In this document: positions 1-7,062 of the stretch, piece after piece
How positions within the stretch are numbered: the first letter of the stretch is position 1
How the letters are laid out: every line of letters begins with the position of its first letter
Assembly (NCBI GenBank): GCA_964459445.1
Contig: CAYWMP010000147.1
Coordinates: 1 to 15,236 of the forward strand
DNA length: 15,236 nt
Source of the DNA: CAYWMP01 sp964459445
GTDB lineage: Bacteria > Desulfobacterota > DSM-4660 > Desulfatiglandales > HGW-15
Direction: 5' to 3'
Made by a program: the position numbers and the translations under genes
The notes under the pieces: generated by a model
Told to the model about the DNA's origin: nothing
Seen by the model: the letters and a program-made list of their open reading frames with translations, nothing else
Databases searched by the model: none

Positions 1-2
1 GT

Positions 3-923
3 TCTGCGGCAGTGAGCCGAAACAGATTTAGAGAAGAGTTTTTTCTTGAGTTCGAAATTCCCCTCCCGCCCCTTGCGGAGCAACAGAAAATTGTGTCTGC
101 ATGGAGGCAAACCCGGGCAGAGGTTTCTGACATTCGAAAGCAGATCGCGGAACTGGAAGAGAAAATAGAAATCGATTTTTTGGCTGACCTCGGTCTAACC
201 AAACCTAAACACGCAGCACTGCCCAAGATCTTCAGTGTCCGTTGGAAAGACCTGGAACGATGGTCGGTGATGTTCAATCAGTTAGCCAGCGTCAACGTGG
301 ACATGGCCACCGGAAGATTCCCGGCCGTATCCCTTCAGGAATGCATACAAGATACGATGAACGGGTATTGCATCCGCCCAGTCACCCGAGAAACGCCCCA
401 TCGGATGTTGAAACTGAACGCGCTGCAACCCGGTGGTCTAGATTTGGCAGCATCCAAGTTCGTGGAGGTCTCGGACAAGATCGCAGGGCGTTTTCATATC
501 GCAAAAGGTGATTTGCTCATCTGTCGCAGCGTTGGCAGCTTTAGCCATGTGGCCAAGTGCGCACTTGTAGAAGAAAATCGTCCTGATATCCTCTTTCCAG
601 ATATCATCATCCGCGCAAGATTCAATGATCGCATTGTGCCAGCCTATGCGCGAGAGGTCATCCAGTCATCCGCCGGTCGTGCATGGTTTCAACAGAATGC
701 GAGAACCGCTGTGGGAATGTGGAAAATAGGCGGTAGCGACATCGCTTCATTCCCGATGCCCCTTCCCTCTCTCTCTGTGCAACGCGATCTTGTTAATAAG
801 GTAACGTCACAGCGGAAGATAATTACGGCGCTCAAGGCCAAGGCCAACCAAAAAACCGCTCAGTCTAAGGCGGACCTGGAAGCTATGATCCTAGGCGCCA
901 AATCCGTTCCGGAGAATGCTTGA
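3..923 (+). CDS. hsdS: Type I restriction-modification specificity subunit (HsdS), 5'-truncated by window edge
   Basis: The frame is open from the first complete codon at 3, so the gene begins left of the window; the GTG at 12 is probably internal. Numbering from that GTG, residues 14-28 (EIPLPPLAEQQKIV) are the classic HsdS conserved-region signature, followed by a coiled-coil-like spacer (about 29-60). Residues 100-250 form a target recognition domain with the typical 'GDLLICR.GS' element (166-175). A second copy of the signature (PMPLPSLSVQRDLVNKV, 248-264) leads into a C-terminal helix. What remains is thus the central conserved region, the second TRD and the distal conserved region; the first TRD is outside. 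HsdS proteins direct the HsdM/HsdR complex to a bipartite DNA site, each TRD reading one half. hsdM and hsdR are not in the window and none follows, so this would be the last gene of its operon if they exist upstream. A fused methylase-S protein or solitary S subunit cannot be excluded. Confidence 0.85.
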   Translation, partial: SAAVSRNRFREEFFLEFEIPLPPLAEQQKIVSAWRQTRAEVSDIRKQIAELEEKIEIDFLADLGLTKPKHAALPKIFSVRWKDLERWSVMFNQLASVNVDMATGRFPAVSLQECIQDTMNGYCIRPVTRETPHRMLKLNALQPGGLDLAASKFVEVSDKIAGRFHIAKGDLLICRSVGSFSHVAKCALVEENRPDILFPDIIIRARFNDRIVPAYAREVIQSSAGRAWFQQNARTAVGMWKIGGSDIASFPMPLPSLSVQRDLVNKVTSQRKIITALKAKANQKTAQSKADLEAMILGAKSVPENA

Positions 924-1295
924 GACCTGCAATGTAATGATCGCTTGAGATCGGGAGATAGTTTTTCAAAATTATTCCCATATACAAGTTCCGCCTCGTT
1001 TTTAGCCAAGCACTAGAATAGTTGTTGATCGATCGCAAGGAATTGACGGGCGGGAAATTCTCTCAGCAGTGGGGAAACAATTGACCTGGACGCATTTAGA
1101 TCTCTCATCTACCTCGATGACCCTCCAAAGCATGAATTTAATGCAGAAATGTGCCGGATCAAGGCTAGATTTGTTCGATCCCAAATTGAATTGCCGCAGC
1201 TCTTGCTAGGCCGCTTCGAAGGCTTTGGGATTGACGCGCGACAAAAATGACCCGAAGATGGGATGCCATAATGGTTGGTTACTTCTACGCAAGTC
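924..1295. other. Intergenic region between hsdS and the SDR gene, no confident gene
   Basis: This is a 372-base gap between two converging genes. I see no clear rho-independent terminator for either. A plus-strand frame is open from 1047 to the stop near 1249 without an ATG. Its translation (…LDAFRSLIYLDDPPKHEF…) looks protein-like in composition but matches no family I recognise. Minus-strand frames here are also open, so the openness may be chance. No start with a ribosome binding site supports any of them. Confidence 0.4.
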
Positions 1296-2075
1296 CTATG
1301 TCCGAAGCGTATCCGTATGTCCATCGACGGTAACCGTTTGACCGCTGATTTTGCCGGCCGCATTGGAACACAGGTAAAAGATGGTGTGAGCGATATCTTC
1401 GGGATCGATGAAGGTGCGTAGTGAGGATTGCTTCAGGTAACCCTTGCGAACCTGATCCGGACTGACTTCCTGGGCCTTGGCCTCGTTTTCAATGATCTTT
1501 GCCATGCGCTCTCCCTCGATCGCGCCGGGACAGACGGCGTTCACGCGGATCCCATATTCACCCAGTTCCATGGCCAGGCTCTTTGTGAACCCAATCACTG
1601 CCCATTTTGAAGCGGCGTAGGGGGTTCTCAATGGGTACCCGAACAGTCCGGCCGTGGAAGAGATATTGACAATGGAACCGCCTCCCGCTGCTTTTAATAA
1701 TGGCACGGCACGCCGAATACAGTAAAATTGGCTGTCGATATTGACGGTCATGGTTCGACGCCAGTCCTCTTCTCCAACCCGCTCAACAGGCCCGATCGGA
1801 CCTGAGATACCGGCATTGTTCACCAACACGTCTAAACCGCCTAAATGCTCCAATGCTTCTTCAAAGAGCCGGTCAATCTGTGCTGATTCTGCTACATCGG
1901 CCACCGTCGTCTTGATTCCGGGCAGGTCTTTGCTGCATATTTCAAGTTGCTCTTTTGAAATATCGCAGATATGCACCTTGGCATCGTTATCCAGAAACAG
2001 CTTGGCCGTTGCACGGCCAATACCGGCAGCGCCGGCTGTGATGATGACGCGCATTCCCTTTACAGATAGTTCCAT
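1296..2075 (-). CDS. SDR family NAD(P)-dependent oxidoreductase
   Basis: This is a complete 259-residue classical short-chain dehydrogenase/reductase, of usual length (about 250). The cofactor loop is TAGAAGIG (13-20), a common variant of TGxxxGxG, and Asp38 at the end of strand beta-2 (VHICD) predicts NAD(H) rather than NADP(H) preference. NNAG lies at 86-89. The catalytic tetrad is visible as Asn112, Ser140, Tyr153 and Lys157 (YAASK). The C-terminal SGQTVTVDG motif is the usual tetramer-side ending. The protein would be cytosolic and oxidise or reduce a hydroxyl/keto group; the substrate cannot be read from sequence. The ATG start is preceded by TAGGAA about 9 bases upstream. It lies downstream of the ABM gene on the same strand but is separated by a repeat-like element, so co-transcription is uncertain. 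The family assignment is firm; a specific name would be guesswork. Confidence 0.95.
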   Translation of the reverse strand: MELSVKGMRVIITAGAAGIGRATAKLFLDNDAKVHICDISKEQLEICSKDLPGIKTTVADVAESAQIDRLFEEALEHLGGLDVLVNNAGISGPIGPVERVGEEDWRRTMTVNIDSQFYCIRRAVPLLKAAGGGSIVNISSTAGLFGYPLRTPYAASKWAVIGFTKSLAMELGEYGIRVNAVCPGAIEGERMAKIIENEAKAQEVSPDQVRKGYLKQSSLRTFIDPEDIAHTIFYLCSNAAGKISGQTVTVDGHTDTLRT

Positions 2076-2131
2076 TGCCTCAATTTCCTATTCTAATCCG
2101 GGCATTCCTTGTTGCACCTCAAAAACCTTTA

Positions 2132-2275
2132 GACAGGATTACAGGATGAACAAGATTCTTTACTATTTTTCTCAAGAACAGAATTTTTTTCCTTGATTAA
2201 CAAGACAATAAATCCAGTCCATCGTGCCTGCCCCGTGAAATCCCGGAAGGCGATTTCACCGGGATTAATCTTGTC
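2132..2275. repeat. Repeat-like intergenic element with hairpin and imperfect terminal inverted repeats
   Basis: The left end carries iterated units GACAGGATTACAGGATG and AACAAGATT; the right end (2262-2275) reads GGATTAATCTTGTC. Its reverse complement GACAAGATTAATCC resembles the left end, so the ends form an imperfect inverted repeat. A further GATTAACAAGA unit occurs at about 2194-2204. Inside, GTGAAATC (2235-2242) pairs exactly with GATTTCAC (2252-2259) across a 9-base loop, extended by CCC/GGG with one bulged base. Similar ACAGGATT-type strings recur between genes in environmental Desulfobacterota genomes (from memory, not searched). It could be a miniature mobile element, a REP-like unit or a terminator-like structure; there is no poly-U run after the stem. 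Confidence 0.5.
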
Positions 2276-2292
2276 AAAAATAGATAGCAAAA

Positions 2293-2610
2293 CTATTTAC
2301 CCGATACCTTTTTTGCGTAATCCGCACCCGGTTCGAAAATTCTCACCTTCACATCTCCATCGTGCAGGGGAGCCAGTCCTTTCTCCAATTCTTTCCAATC
2401 CTTCTTTTCATACCAGGTCTTCCAATCATCAACAGAAGTCCAAGAGGAAAAGACGATCACTTCTCGATTATCAGAAGCATTCACCACGGTCTCTCCGCCA
2501 ATGTAGCCCCGGTCTCGCAACGCCTGAATTCTGATTTCGTCGAGTGTATCCAGGATCTCCGGGGTTACCGGTTCCTTGAACCTCCTCTCAATCACAATCT
2601 TGATGCTCAT
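2293..2610 (-). CDS. Antibiotic biosynthesis monooxygenase (ABM)-like small protein
   Basis: This 105-residue protein matches the layout of dimeric alpha-beta barrel ABM-type proteins. An opening strand (SIKIVIERRF) is followed by a helix with few conserved residues (PEILDTLDEIRIQAL), a central strand pair (GETVVNASDNREVIVFSSWTS), a helix (DDWKTWYEKKDWKELEKGL) and a closing strand (VKVRIFEP). The phrase 'SSWTSVDDWKTWYEK' is typical of the family. Members include monooxygenases acting on quinone-like aromatics, heme-degrading enzymes and many proteins of unknown function; nothing here fixes the substrate. The start is well supported: an AAAGGAGG Shine-Dalgarno lies just upstream of the ATG. 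It is a single gene in the minus-strand series, downstream of the broken serine hydrolase and 217 bases before the SDR gene. The fold is confident; the function is not. Confidence 0.8.
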   Translation of the reverse strand: MSIKIVIERRFKEPVTPEILDTLDEIRIQALRDRGYIGGETVVNASDNREVIVFSSWTSVDDWKTWYEKKDWKELEKGLAPLHDGDVKVRIFEPGADYAKKVSGK

Positions 2611-2835
2611 AAGGTCCTCCTTTCTCTGTCAAAATTCTGCCTTCTCTATTCTCCCCGTCCACTATCCCATTTTACCCCACATTCAGTTTTGTGAATAGAT
2701 TTAAAAACAAGGCTGCAATTTTTTGCCCTCAGTTCATCGATTATCATTTTCCGATTCTCATGGTCGACAAATAGAAGATATGAAGCTCAACACGGAATAA
2801 CCACGAACCTCTTTTGTAAATTTGCTGCATTGAGC

Positions 2836-4271
2836 TTATGATGCCGTCAGCTTAAGCAGGAGAGTACCCGTGAAATCAAACAATTTAATTGTTGTATCTT
2901 CTCGAACGACCATAAAATAGTCCGTCCCTCCGCGAATCTTTATATAAAGCCTATCATCTGAGAGCCACCATTTCCCTTTAAATCTTCGCTCTTCGCTGGT
3001 GGAAATAGTGAGAGAACCATCTTTCCTATAGGTCACGGCTATCCCGTCACCCCCAGGCAAAATGCCATTGTTTGGACCGGCCCATACACTGCCTTCTGCC
3101 AAAAGTTCCTTCAGATCTTCACCCTTAAGCCTATCCCCCTTTGCTGCCTCGATAGAGGGATCTTCGCCGATTTCCTTTTCTCCGGCTGCCGCTTGGATAA
3201 GCCATAACAACCTACCGATATGAAAGTCATTCGGATATCTTCCCGGTCTGTCCGTGTCTATGCGATGAACGACGACCAATTTCCGATTGGGAAGGATGAT
3301 CACTCTATGCCCGCCATTGCCACTTGCATGGTAACTGTGTCCTTTAACCAAAACATTGGGAAGCAGACCGGCTTTAATCCCTGTCCACCACATATAGCCA
3401 TATCCTCCATCATTCCCTCTATCGGAGTGGCTGGCCGTACTCTCTCGAACCCATTCCGAAGATAGGATCTCTTGATCCTTCCAGCGGCCTTCGCGGAGAA
3501 AGAGTAAACCGAACCGCGCAAGGTCTCGGGCGCTCATGCGAAAGAGATAGTAACGATGCATCGACATGGGTTCGCCCGGATAATTCGCGGTCGTTTTGTA
3601 ACGACAGTCGTTCACCTCAAAATCCTCCATCTGTAAAGGTATAGCGAAACGTTTGTGGAACTCTTCGAATATCTTTGTCCCGGTTTCCTGCTCGAAAATG
3701 GTACCGAGGGCATTGAAATCCCAGTTGTTATAATACCAGTATGTGCCGGGCGGTGGCTGTATCTTTTTGGCCTCTTTGCTTTCATCCCGGCACTCTCCCC
3801 CAATGCAGGGTGATAGATACCCGAGCGTGCCTTGATCAGATCGCCCGTAGTAGCCTGCATTTCCTTGGGCTTGAGAGAGGGTTCGTAATCATCAATACCA
3901 AGCTCTGCCATAGTCTTGGATAAATCGATACGGCCCTCCCCCACGTGAACGCCGATGAGGGCACTCAACAAGCTCTTGCGCATGGAATGGCATTGGTATT
4001 TTCCCTTTATGTCACCCCAAGCATCAATAACGACCCCGTTATCGACGATCATGACTGCGGCAGAACCGATCTTTTTCGAATAAGCACGCGCCAACTCAAG
4101 CTTTTCCGAAGACCAGCCGAGTTGTTCGGGTGTTGTTGCCTTTTGCCATTGTTTCCCCGGATACATTTCAGATGCTTGACTTTCATAGGGCACCCATTTT
4201 GGGATCATCTGACATGAAATTGTCAGAGCAAGGACTAGGACTAGAGCCAATATGGCTCGAATCTTAACCAT
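2836..4271 (-). pseudogene. Beta-lactamase-fold serine hydrolase lipoprotein, disrupted by a single-base frameshift
   Basis: Two minus-strand reading frames together encode one class C beta-lactamase/penicillin-binding-fold hydrolase of about 478 residues. The first half (to about 3752) has a lipoprotein-type signal (MVKIRAILALVLVLALTISC, Cys20) and the SxxK nucleophile motif (SMRK). It continues to '…SGIYHPALGESAGMKAKRPKRYSH'. The family continuation 'PPGTYWYYNNWDFNALG', with the YxN motif, is found only in the next frame, which runs to 2836. Restoring one base in the CACCGCCCGG stretch (about 3746-3756 on the plus strand) rejoins them as RYSHPPGTYWYYNN. Both halves are otherwise intact, without other stops, so the lesion is recent, phase-variable or a sequencing error. 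ATG 4271 is preferred over ATG 4292 because AGAGGT lies 7 bases before it and the signal peptide then has normal length. Family members are periplasmic or membrane-anchored esterases or peptidases; the substrate is unknown. Confidence 0.85.
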
Positions 4272-4278
4272 TTTCTTT

Positions 4279-4284
4279 ACCTCT
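4279..4284 (-). promoter_or_regulatory. Ribosome binding site AGAGGT deciding the serine hydrolase start
   Basis: AGAGGT on the minus strand sits 7 bases before the ATG ending at 4271. The upstream in-frame ATG at 4292 has only a weak pyrimidine-rich leader (AAACTCCC). This favours the shorter form, which begins directly with the signal peptide. Confidence 0.6.
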
Positions 4285-4520
4285 TTCTTCATGGGAGTTT
4301 ATTTCACGTGCTTGGCATGGCGCGGCGCTATGAAATTAGAAAGCTTTTTTAATTATTGGAATTTTCTCTCAAGTCGAGTTTCTAAAGGACTCTTTTTGAA
4401 AAGTTGAATAGTGAGTTTGAAGAAACGTGTTTTCAGATAAGGTCCATAGATTTGAAATAAAGACATCTTGAGACCGGCGCCGTGAGGAGATGCATCGAGG
4501 ATATAAATAAAGACTATAAT

Positions 4521-5297
4521 CTAGCCGGCGAGTTTGGCTTTTAACCAGGTGTCAATGTCATCCACGATTGTTTCACTCTCCGGCTCATCGATCAACCAAT
4601 GTGAATGATCGTCGTAGCATCTGTATTCGGCCTGTGGATATTTAGCCGCCACTTTTTCAACGACGCTCTTGAGAATAATTCTGTCTTTCCCTCCAGCAAT
4701 GACCAACAGGGGTGCCTTTGCCTTTGTAGCATCGACAAAGGTTGCTTTTCGCCCATCCAGAAACCAAAACACAATCTCGAAATAGGCTCGACCCGACTCA
4801 GGAATCAGCCGGTCATACAACAGATCCTGTGTTTCTCTCTCCAGTAGGTTGAACAAAGCATACTTTGACCTGTAAGGGGATGGCTTTTGAGATTTTCTCC
4901 AAAACCCCCACCTCATAACGATGTTGAGTGTCGCCCAAACCGTGGATGGATTAATGATATTGATGCCTGACGGCGAAACCGGCGCCAACAGGACGAGGGC
5001 AGCAGCGTCAATCTCCTCACTCAGCTTTTGAACCAACAACCCACCCATGGAATGCCCCATGAGAATGGGAGATTCTTCGAGGTGCAAATGGGCGATGTAT
5101 TCCTTAAGGTGATGTGCATAATCCAGGATGGACAGGTCTCCGACCTTTGATTCCGAGTCCTGAATGCCATCTTCGTGGTAAGGGAGGTTAGGGCTATGGA
5201 CGCGATAGCCTTTTTCTTCAAGTCGCCTTTGAAGCGTAGAGACAGTGGTAGGCGTACTCCACATGCCATGAATGAGAACAACGCTTTTACTGATCAT
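4521..5297 (-). CDS. Alpha/beta hydrolase (lipase/esterase-like)
   Basis: This 258-residue alpha/beta-hydrolase-fold protein starts at ATG 5297. An in-frame TTG at 5336 would add 13 residues but lies inside a small hairpin, and the leader codes for a low-complexity stretch, so the ATG is preferred. The oxyanion HG motif is His10-Gly11 (VVLIHGMW). The nucleophile elbow GHSMG places Ser83, the acid is probably Asp205 (AGGKDRI), and the base is His233 (or His231) in DDHSHW. A cap-like helical insertion with many Trp/Phe residues (about 118-180) suggests a hydrophobic acyl substrate. The overall pattern resembles monoacylglycerol lipase and related serine esterases. No signal peptide is seen, so it is likely cytosolic. 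It lies 89 bases downstream of the histidine kinase and 249 bases upstream of the broken serine hydrolase, same strand. The exact substrate cannot be told. Confidence 0.9.
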   Translation of the reverse strand: MISKSVVLIHGMWSTPTTVSTLQRRLEEKGYRVHSPNLPYHEDGIQDSESKVGDLSILDYAHHLKEYIAHLHLEESPILMGHSMGGLLVQKLSEEIDAAALVLLAPVSPSGINIINPSTVWATLNIVMRWGFWRKSQKPSPYRSKYALFNLLERETQDLLYDRLIPESGRAYFEIVFWFLDGRKATFVDATKAKAPLLVIAGGKDRIILKSVVEKVAAKYPQAEYRCYDDHSHWLIDEPESETIVDDIDTWLKAKLAG

Positions 5298-5386
5298 AAC
5301 GGATGCCTGCCCTTTCTTGCCGATGCCTGCCGGCAAACTTTCAAAGCAAGATCATTTGCAGATTGAAAAGGATGTTGGGTTCCTCA

Positions 5387-6844
5387 TCATCCCTTTTCCG
5401 TTTCCGGCGTTAGCGCCGGAATGAATACATAGAAAGTAGCCCCCTTCCCGATCCCGTCACTCTCTGCCCAAATCTTACCCCCATGAAGTTCCACAAACTT
5501 TTTAGTTAGGGAAAGACCCAGGCCCGTACCCTTGGGTTTTCTGTTTTCCGGACCGCGCGTTTGTTCAAAAGGTTCGAAGATCCGATCCAGGTTATTCGGC
5601 TCTATGCCTGTACCTGTATCGGACACAGCGATTTCAATATACTCCCCAGTAACTTCATCCGATTGTTTAATGCCTGTGCCCCCTCCCATGGTCTGTTTGG
5701 CTGTGATACGGACCATTCCCCCCTTTGGCGTGTACTTCACGGCGTTCGAAAGCAGATTATATATGATCTGCTTAACTTTGCGTTTATCAGCCCGTGTGGA
5801 ATCGGGCAGGTTGTCCAAATCCTTGGTCAATCTGATCCCACCCTTGGAAGCCGCCTCGCTTACTATAATGATGCTGTTTTCCAGCAACGGCCCCAATTCG
5901 AAATCTCCCAATTCCAGTTCAAGCTTCCCTGCCTCCACCTTTGAAAGATCCAGTATATCGTTTAACAACGATAGCAGATGTTTTCCGCTATGATGGACAT
6001 CGCTCAGGTATTCCTCCTGTTTTTCATTCAATTGTCCAAAACTCTTATCCAGAAGGACTTCAGTAAAACCGATGATGTGGTTCAGAGGAGTTCGGAGTTC
6101 ATGGCTCATATTCGCCAGAAATTCGGTTTTGGCCCTGCTTGCCGATTCTGCATCTGCTTTGGCTGATCGGAATTGATTCGTTCTTTGGTCCAGCTGCCGA
6201 ATCAGATCCCTGGCCAATTTCATCGACGCTCGGGTCCTGTTTCTGATCTGTTCCCCGGGCATTGCCGTGATTGTGAGATAAAGATTGGAAAGATAGACCA
6301 CAAAGAGTTTCACCCCTTCTGCCCCCCATGATATGGGTCGCTGTTCAACGTAAGAAAGATATAAAAGCAGAAGGGTATAGCAGATCACGGGAAAATGGGC
6401 AAAGACCATGGTCCTTCTGAAATTCGTGTATAACTGATCAGCGACTCGAACGCACAACAACAGAAACAGAAGGCTCCTTTCCCCACCGGAGAAATAGATG
6501 GCCAGAACGAATATGGGAATATCCAATGTCATGAATAGCATGCCCAGATCGATTTTCTCGACACGTTCAAAGAAGAGATAGAGAACAACCCAAGAGAGAA
6601 TCCCGTAGGAATAGGCAATAGCCACGAAAACCCAGAAATCATTCCACTTCAAGTCTCCCAGGACGTATTTGTTGTGGAGCAAAACAAACAGGCACAGAAA
6701 TACAAATCCCCCCAATCGAATCGCAGGTACCTGAATGACATTGAGCTTGTACCGTCGTTTTGCCTTGTTGATCTTGGCTTTTACAGGATCGATATCAAGA
6801 CTGATCTTGGTTTCGCTCCCTTTATATCCTCTTGAGAAAAACAT
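5387..6844 (-). CDS. Membrane-bound sensor histidine kinase (HisKA-HATPase)
   Basis: The protein is 485 residues long. After a basic cytosolic stretch (1-38) come about six hydrophobic segments (around 42-58, 71-92, 100-118, 124-138, 147-165 and 177-195). These form a multi-pass membrane sensor of no family I can name. A short coiled-coil linker (205-240) leads to HisKA with the H-box SHELRTPLNHIIGF and phospho-acceptor His248. The ATPase domain has an N-box around Asn363/Asn367, a G1 box DTGTGI (409-414), an F-box with FEPFEQ (424-428) and a G2 box GTGLGL (439-444). All catalytic motifs are intact. There is no receiver, HAMP or PAS domain and no adjacent response regulator, so its partner lies elsewhere (orphan kinase). 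The gene diverges from the thiolase operon, sharing a 218-base gap with a palindrome. The Shine-Dalgarno before the ATG is weak. Confidence 0.95.
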   Translation of the reverse strand: MFFSRGYKGSETKISLDIDPVKAKINKAKRRYKLNVIQVPAIRLGGFVFLCLFVLLHNKYVLGDLKWNDFWVFVAIAYSYGILSWVVLYLFFERVEKIDLGMLFMTLDIPIFVLAIYFSGGERSLLFLLLCVRVADQLYTNFRRTMVFAHFPVICYTLLLLYLSYVEQRPISWGAEGVKLFVVYLSNLYLTITAMPGEQIRNRTRASMKLARDLIRQLDQRTNQFRSAKADAESASRAKTEFLANMSHELRTPLNHIIGFTEVLLDKSFGQLNEKQEEYLSDVHHSGKHLLSLLNDILDLSKVEAGKLELELGDFELGPLLENSIIIVSEAASKGGIRLTKDLDNLPDSTRADKRKVKQIIYNLLSNAVKYTPKGGMVRITAKQTMGGGTGIKQSDEVTGEYIEIAVSDTGTGIEPNNLDRIFEPFEQTRGPENRKPKGTGLGLSLTKKFVELHGGKIWAESDGIGKGATFYVFIPALTPETEKG

Positions 6845-6936
6845 AAATCTCAGCTTGAATCCCCCTTTTCATCAGGACTCTGCATATTCGAATTGACAAA
6901 ATTGCATCAGGTAATGTTTACCACCTATTCTCTAAT

Positions 6937-6952
6937 ACAGTCAATTGACTGT
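6937..6952. promoter_or_regulatory. Perfect 16-bp palindrome, candidate operator in divergent promoter region
   Basis: ACAGTCAATTGACTGT is an exact inverted repeat with no spacer. It is located 92 bases before the histidine kinase start and 110 bases before the thiolase start. It resembles the binding site of a dimeric transcription factor. A possible -10 element (GATAAT at 6974 or 6980) lies downstream toward the thiolase gene, without a good -35 at the right distance, which would fit an activator-dependent promoter. No regulator gene of the usual DNA-binding families is present in the window. Confidence 0.45.
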
Positions 6953-7062
6953 TTTCCTTTCCGATTCAGCGTGGATAATGATAATATGCGCTGCCAAAAT
7001 CCTATGGCAGTGAGTTCCGCCGAAGATGGTTTATGGCACTTAAGTAAGGGAGGATTCAATAT

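Noticed and set aside
1..923. A defence island or novel anti-phage system around hsdS
   Set aside because: Only part of one specificity gene is present; no other restriction, toxin-antitoxin, nuclease or integrase gene follows.
1047..1249. Plus-strand open frame with protein-like composition in the hsdS-SDR gap
   Set aside because: It has no start codon with a ribosome binding site and no recognised motif, and competing minus-strand frames are equally open; kept only as a note in the intergenic entry.
6893..6921. TTGACA hexamer as a -35 box toward the thiolase gene
   Set aside because: No acceptable -10 hexamer occurs at 16-18 bases; a lone TTGACA is weak evidence.
7000..7045. Possible sigma-54-like elements (TGGCAG…CCGC and TGGCAC…)
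   Set aside because: The GG-to-GC spacing is 11 rather than 10 in the first, and the -12 GC is missing in the second, which also sits too close to the start codon.
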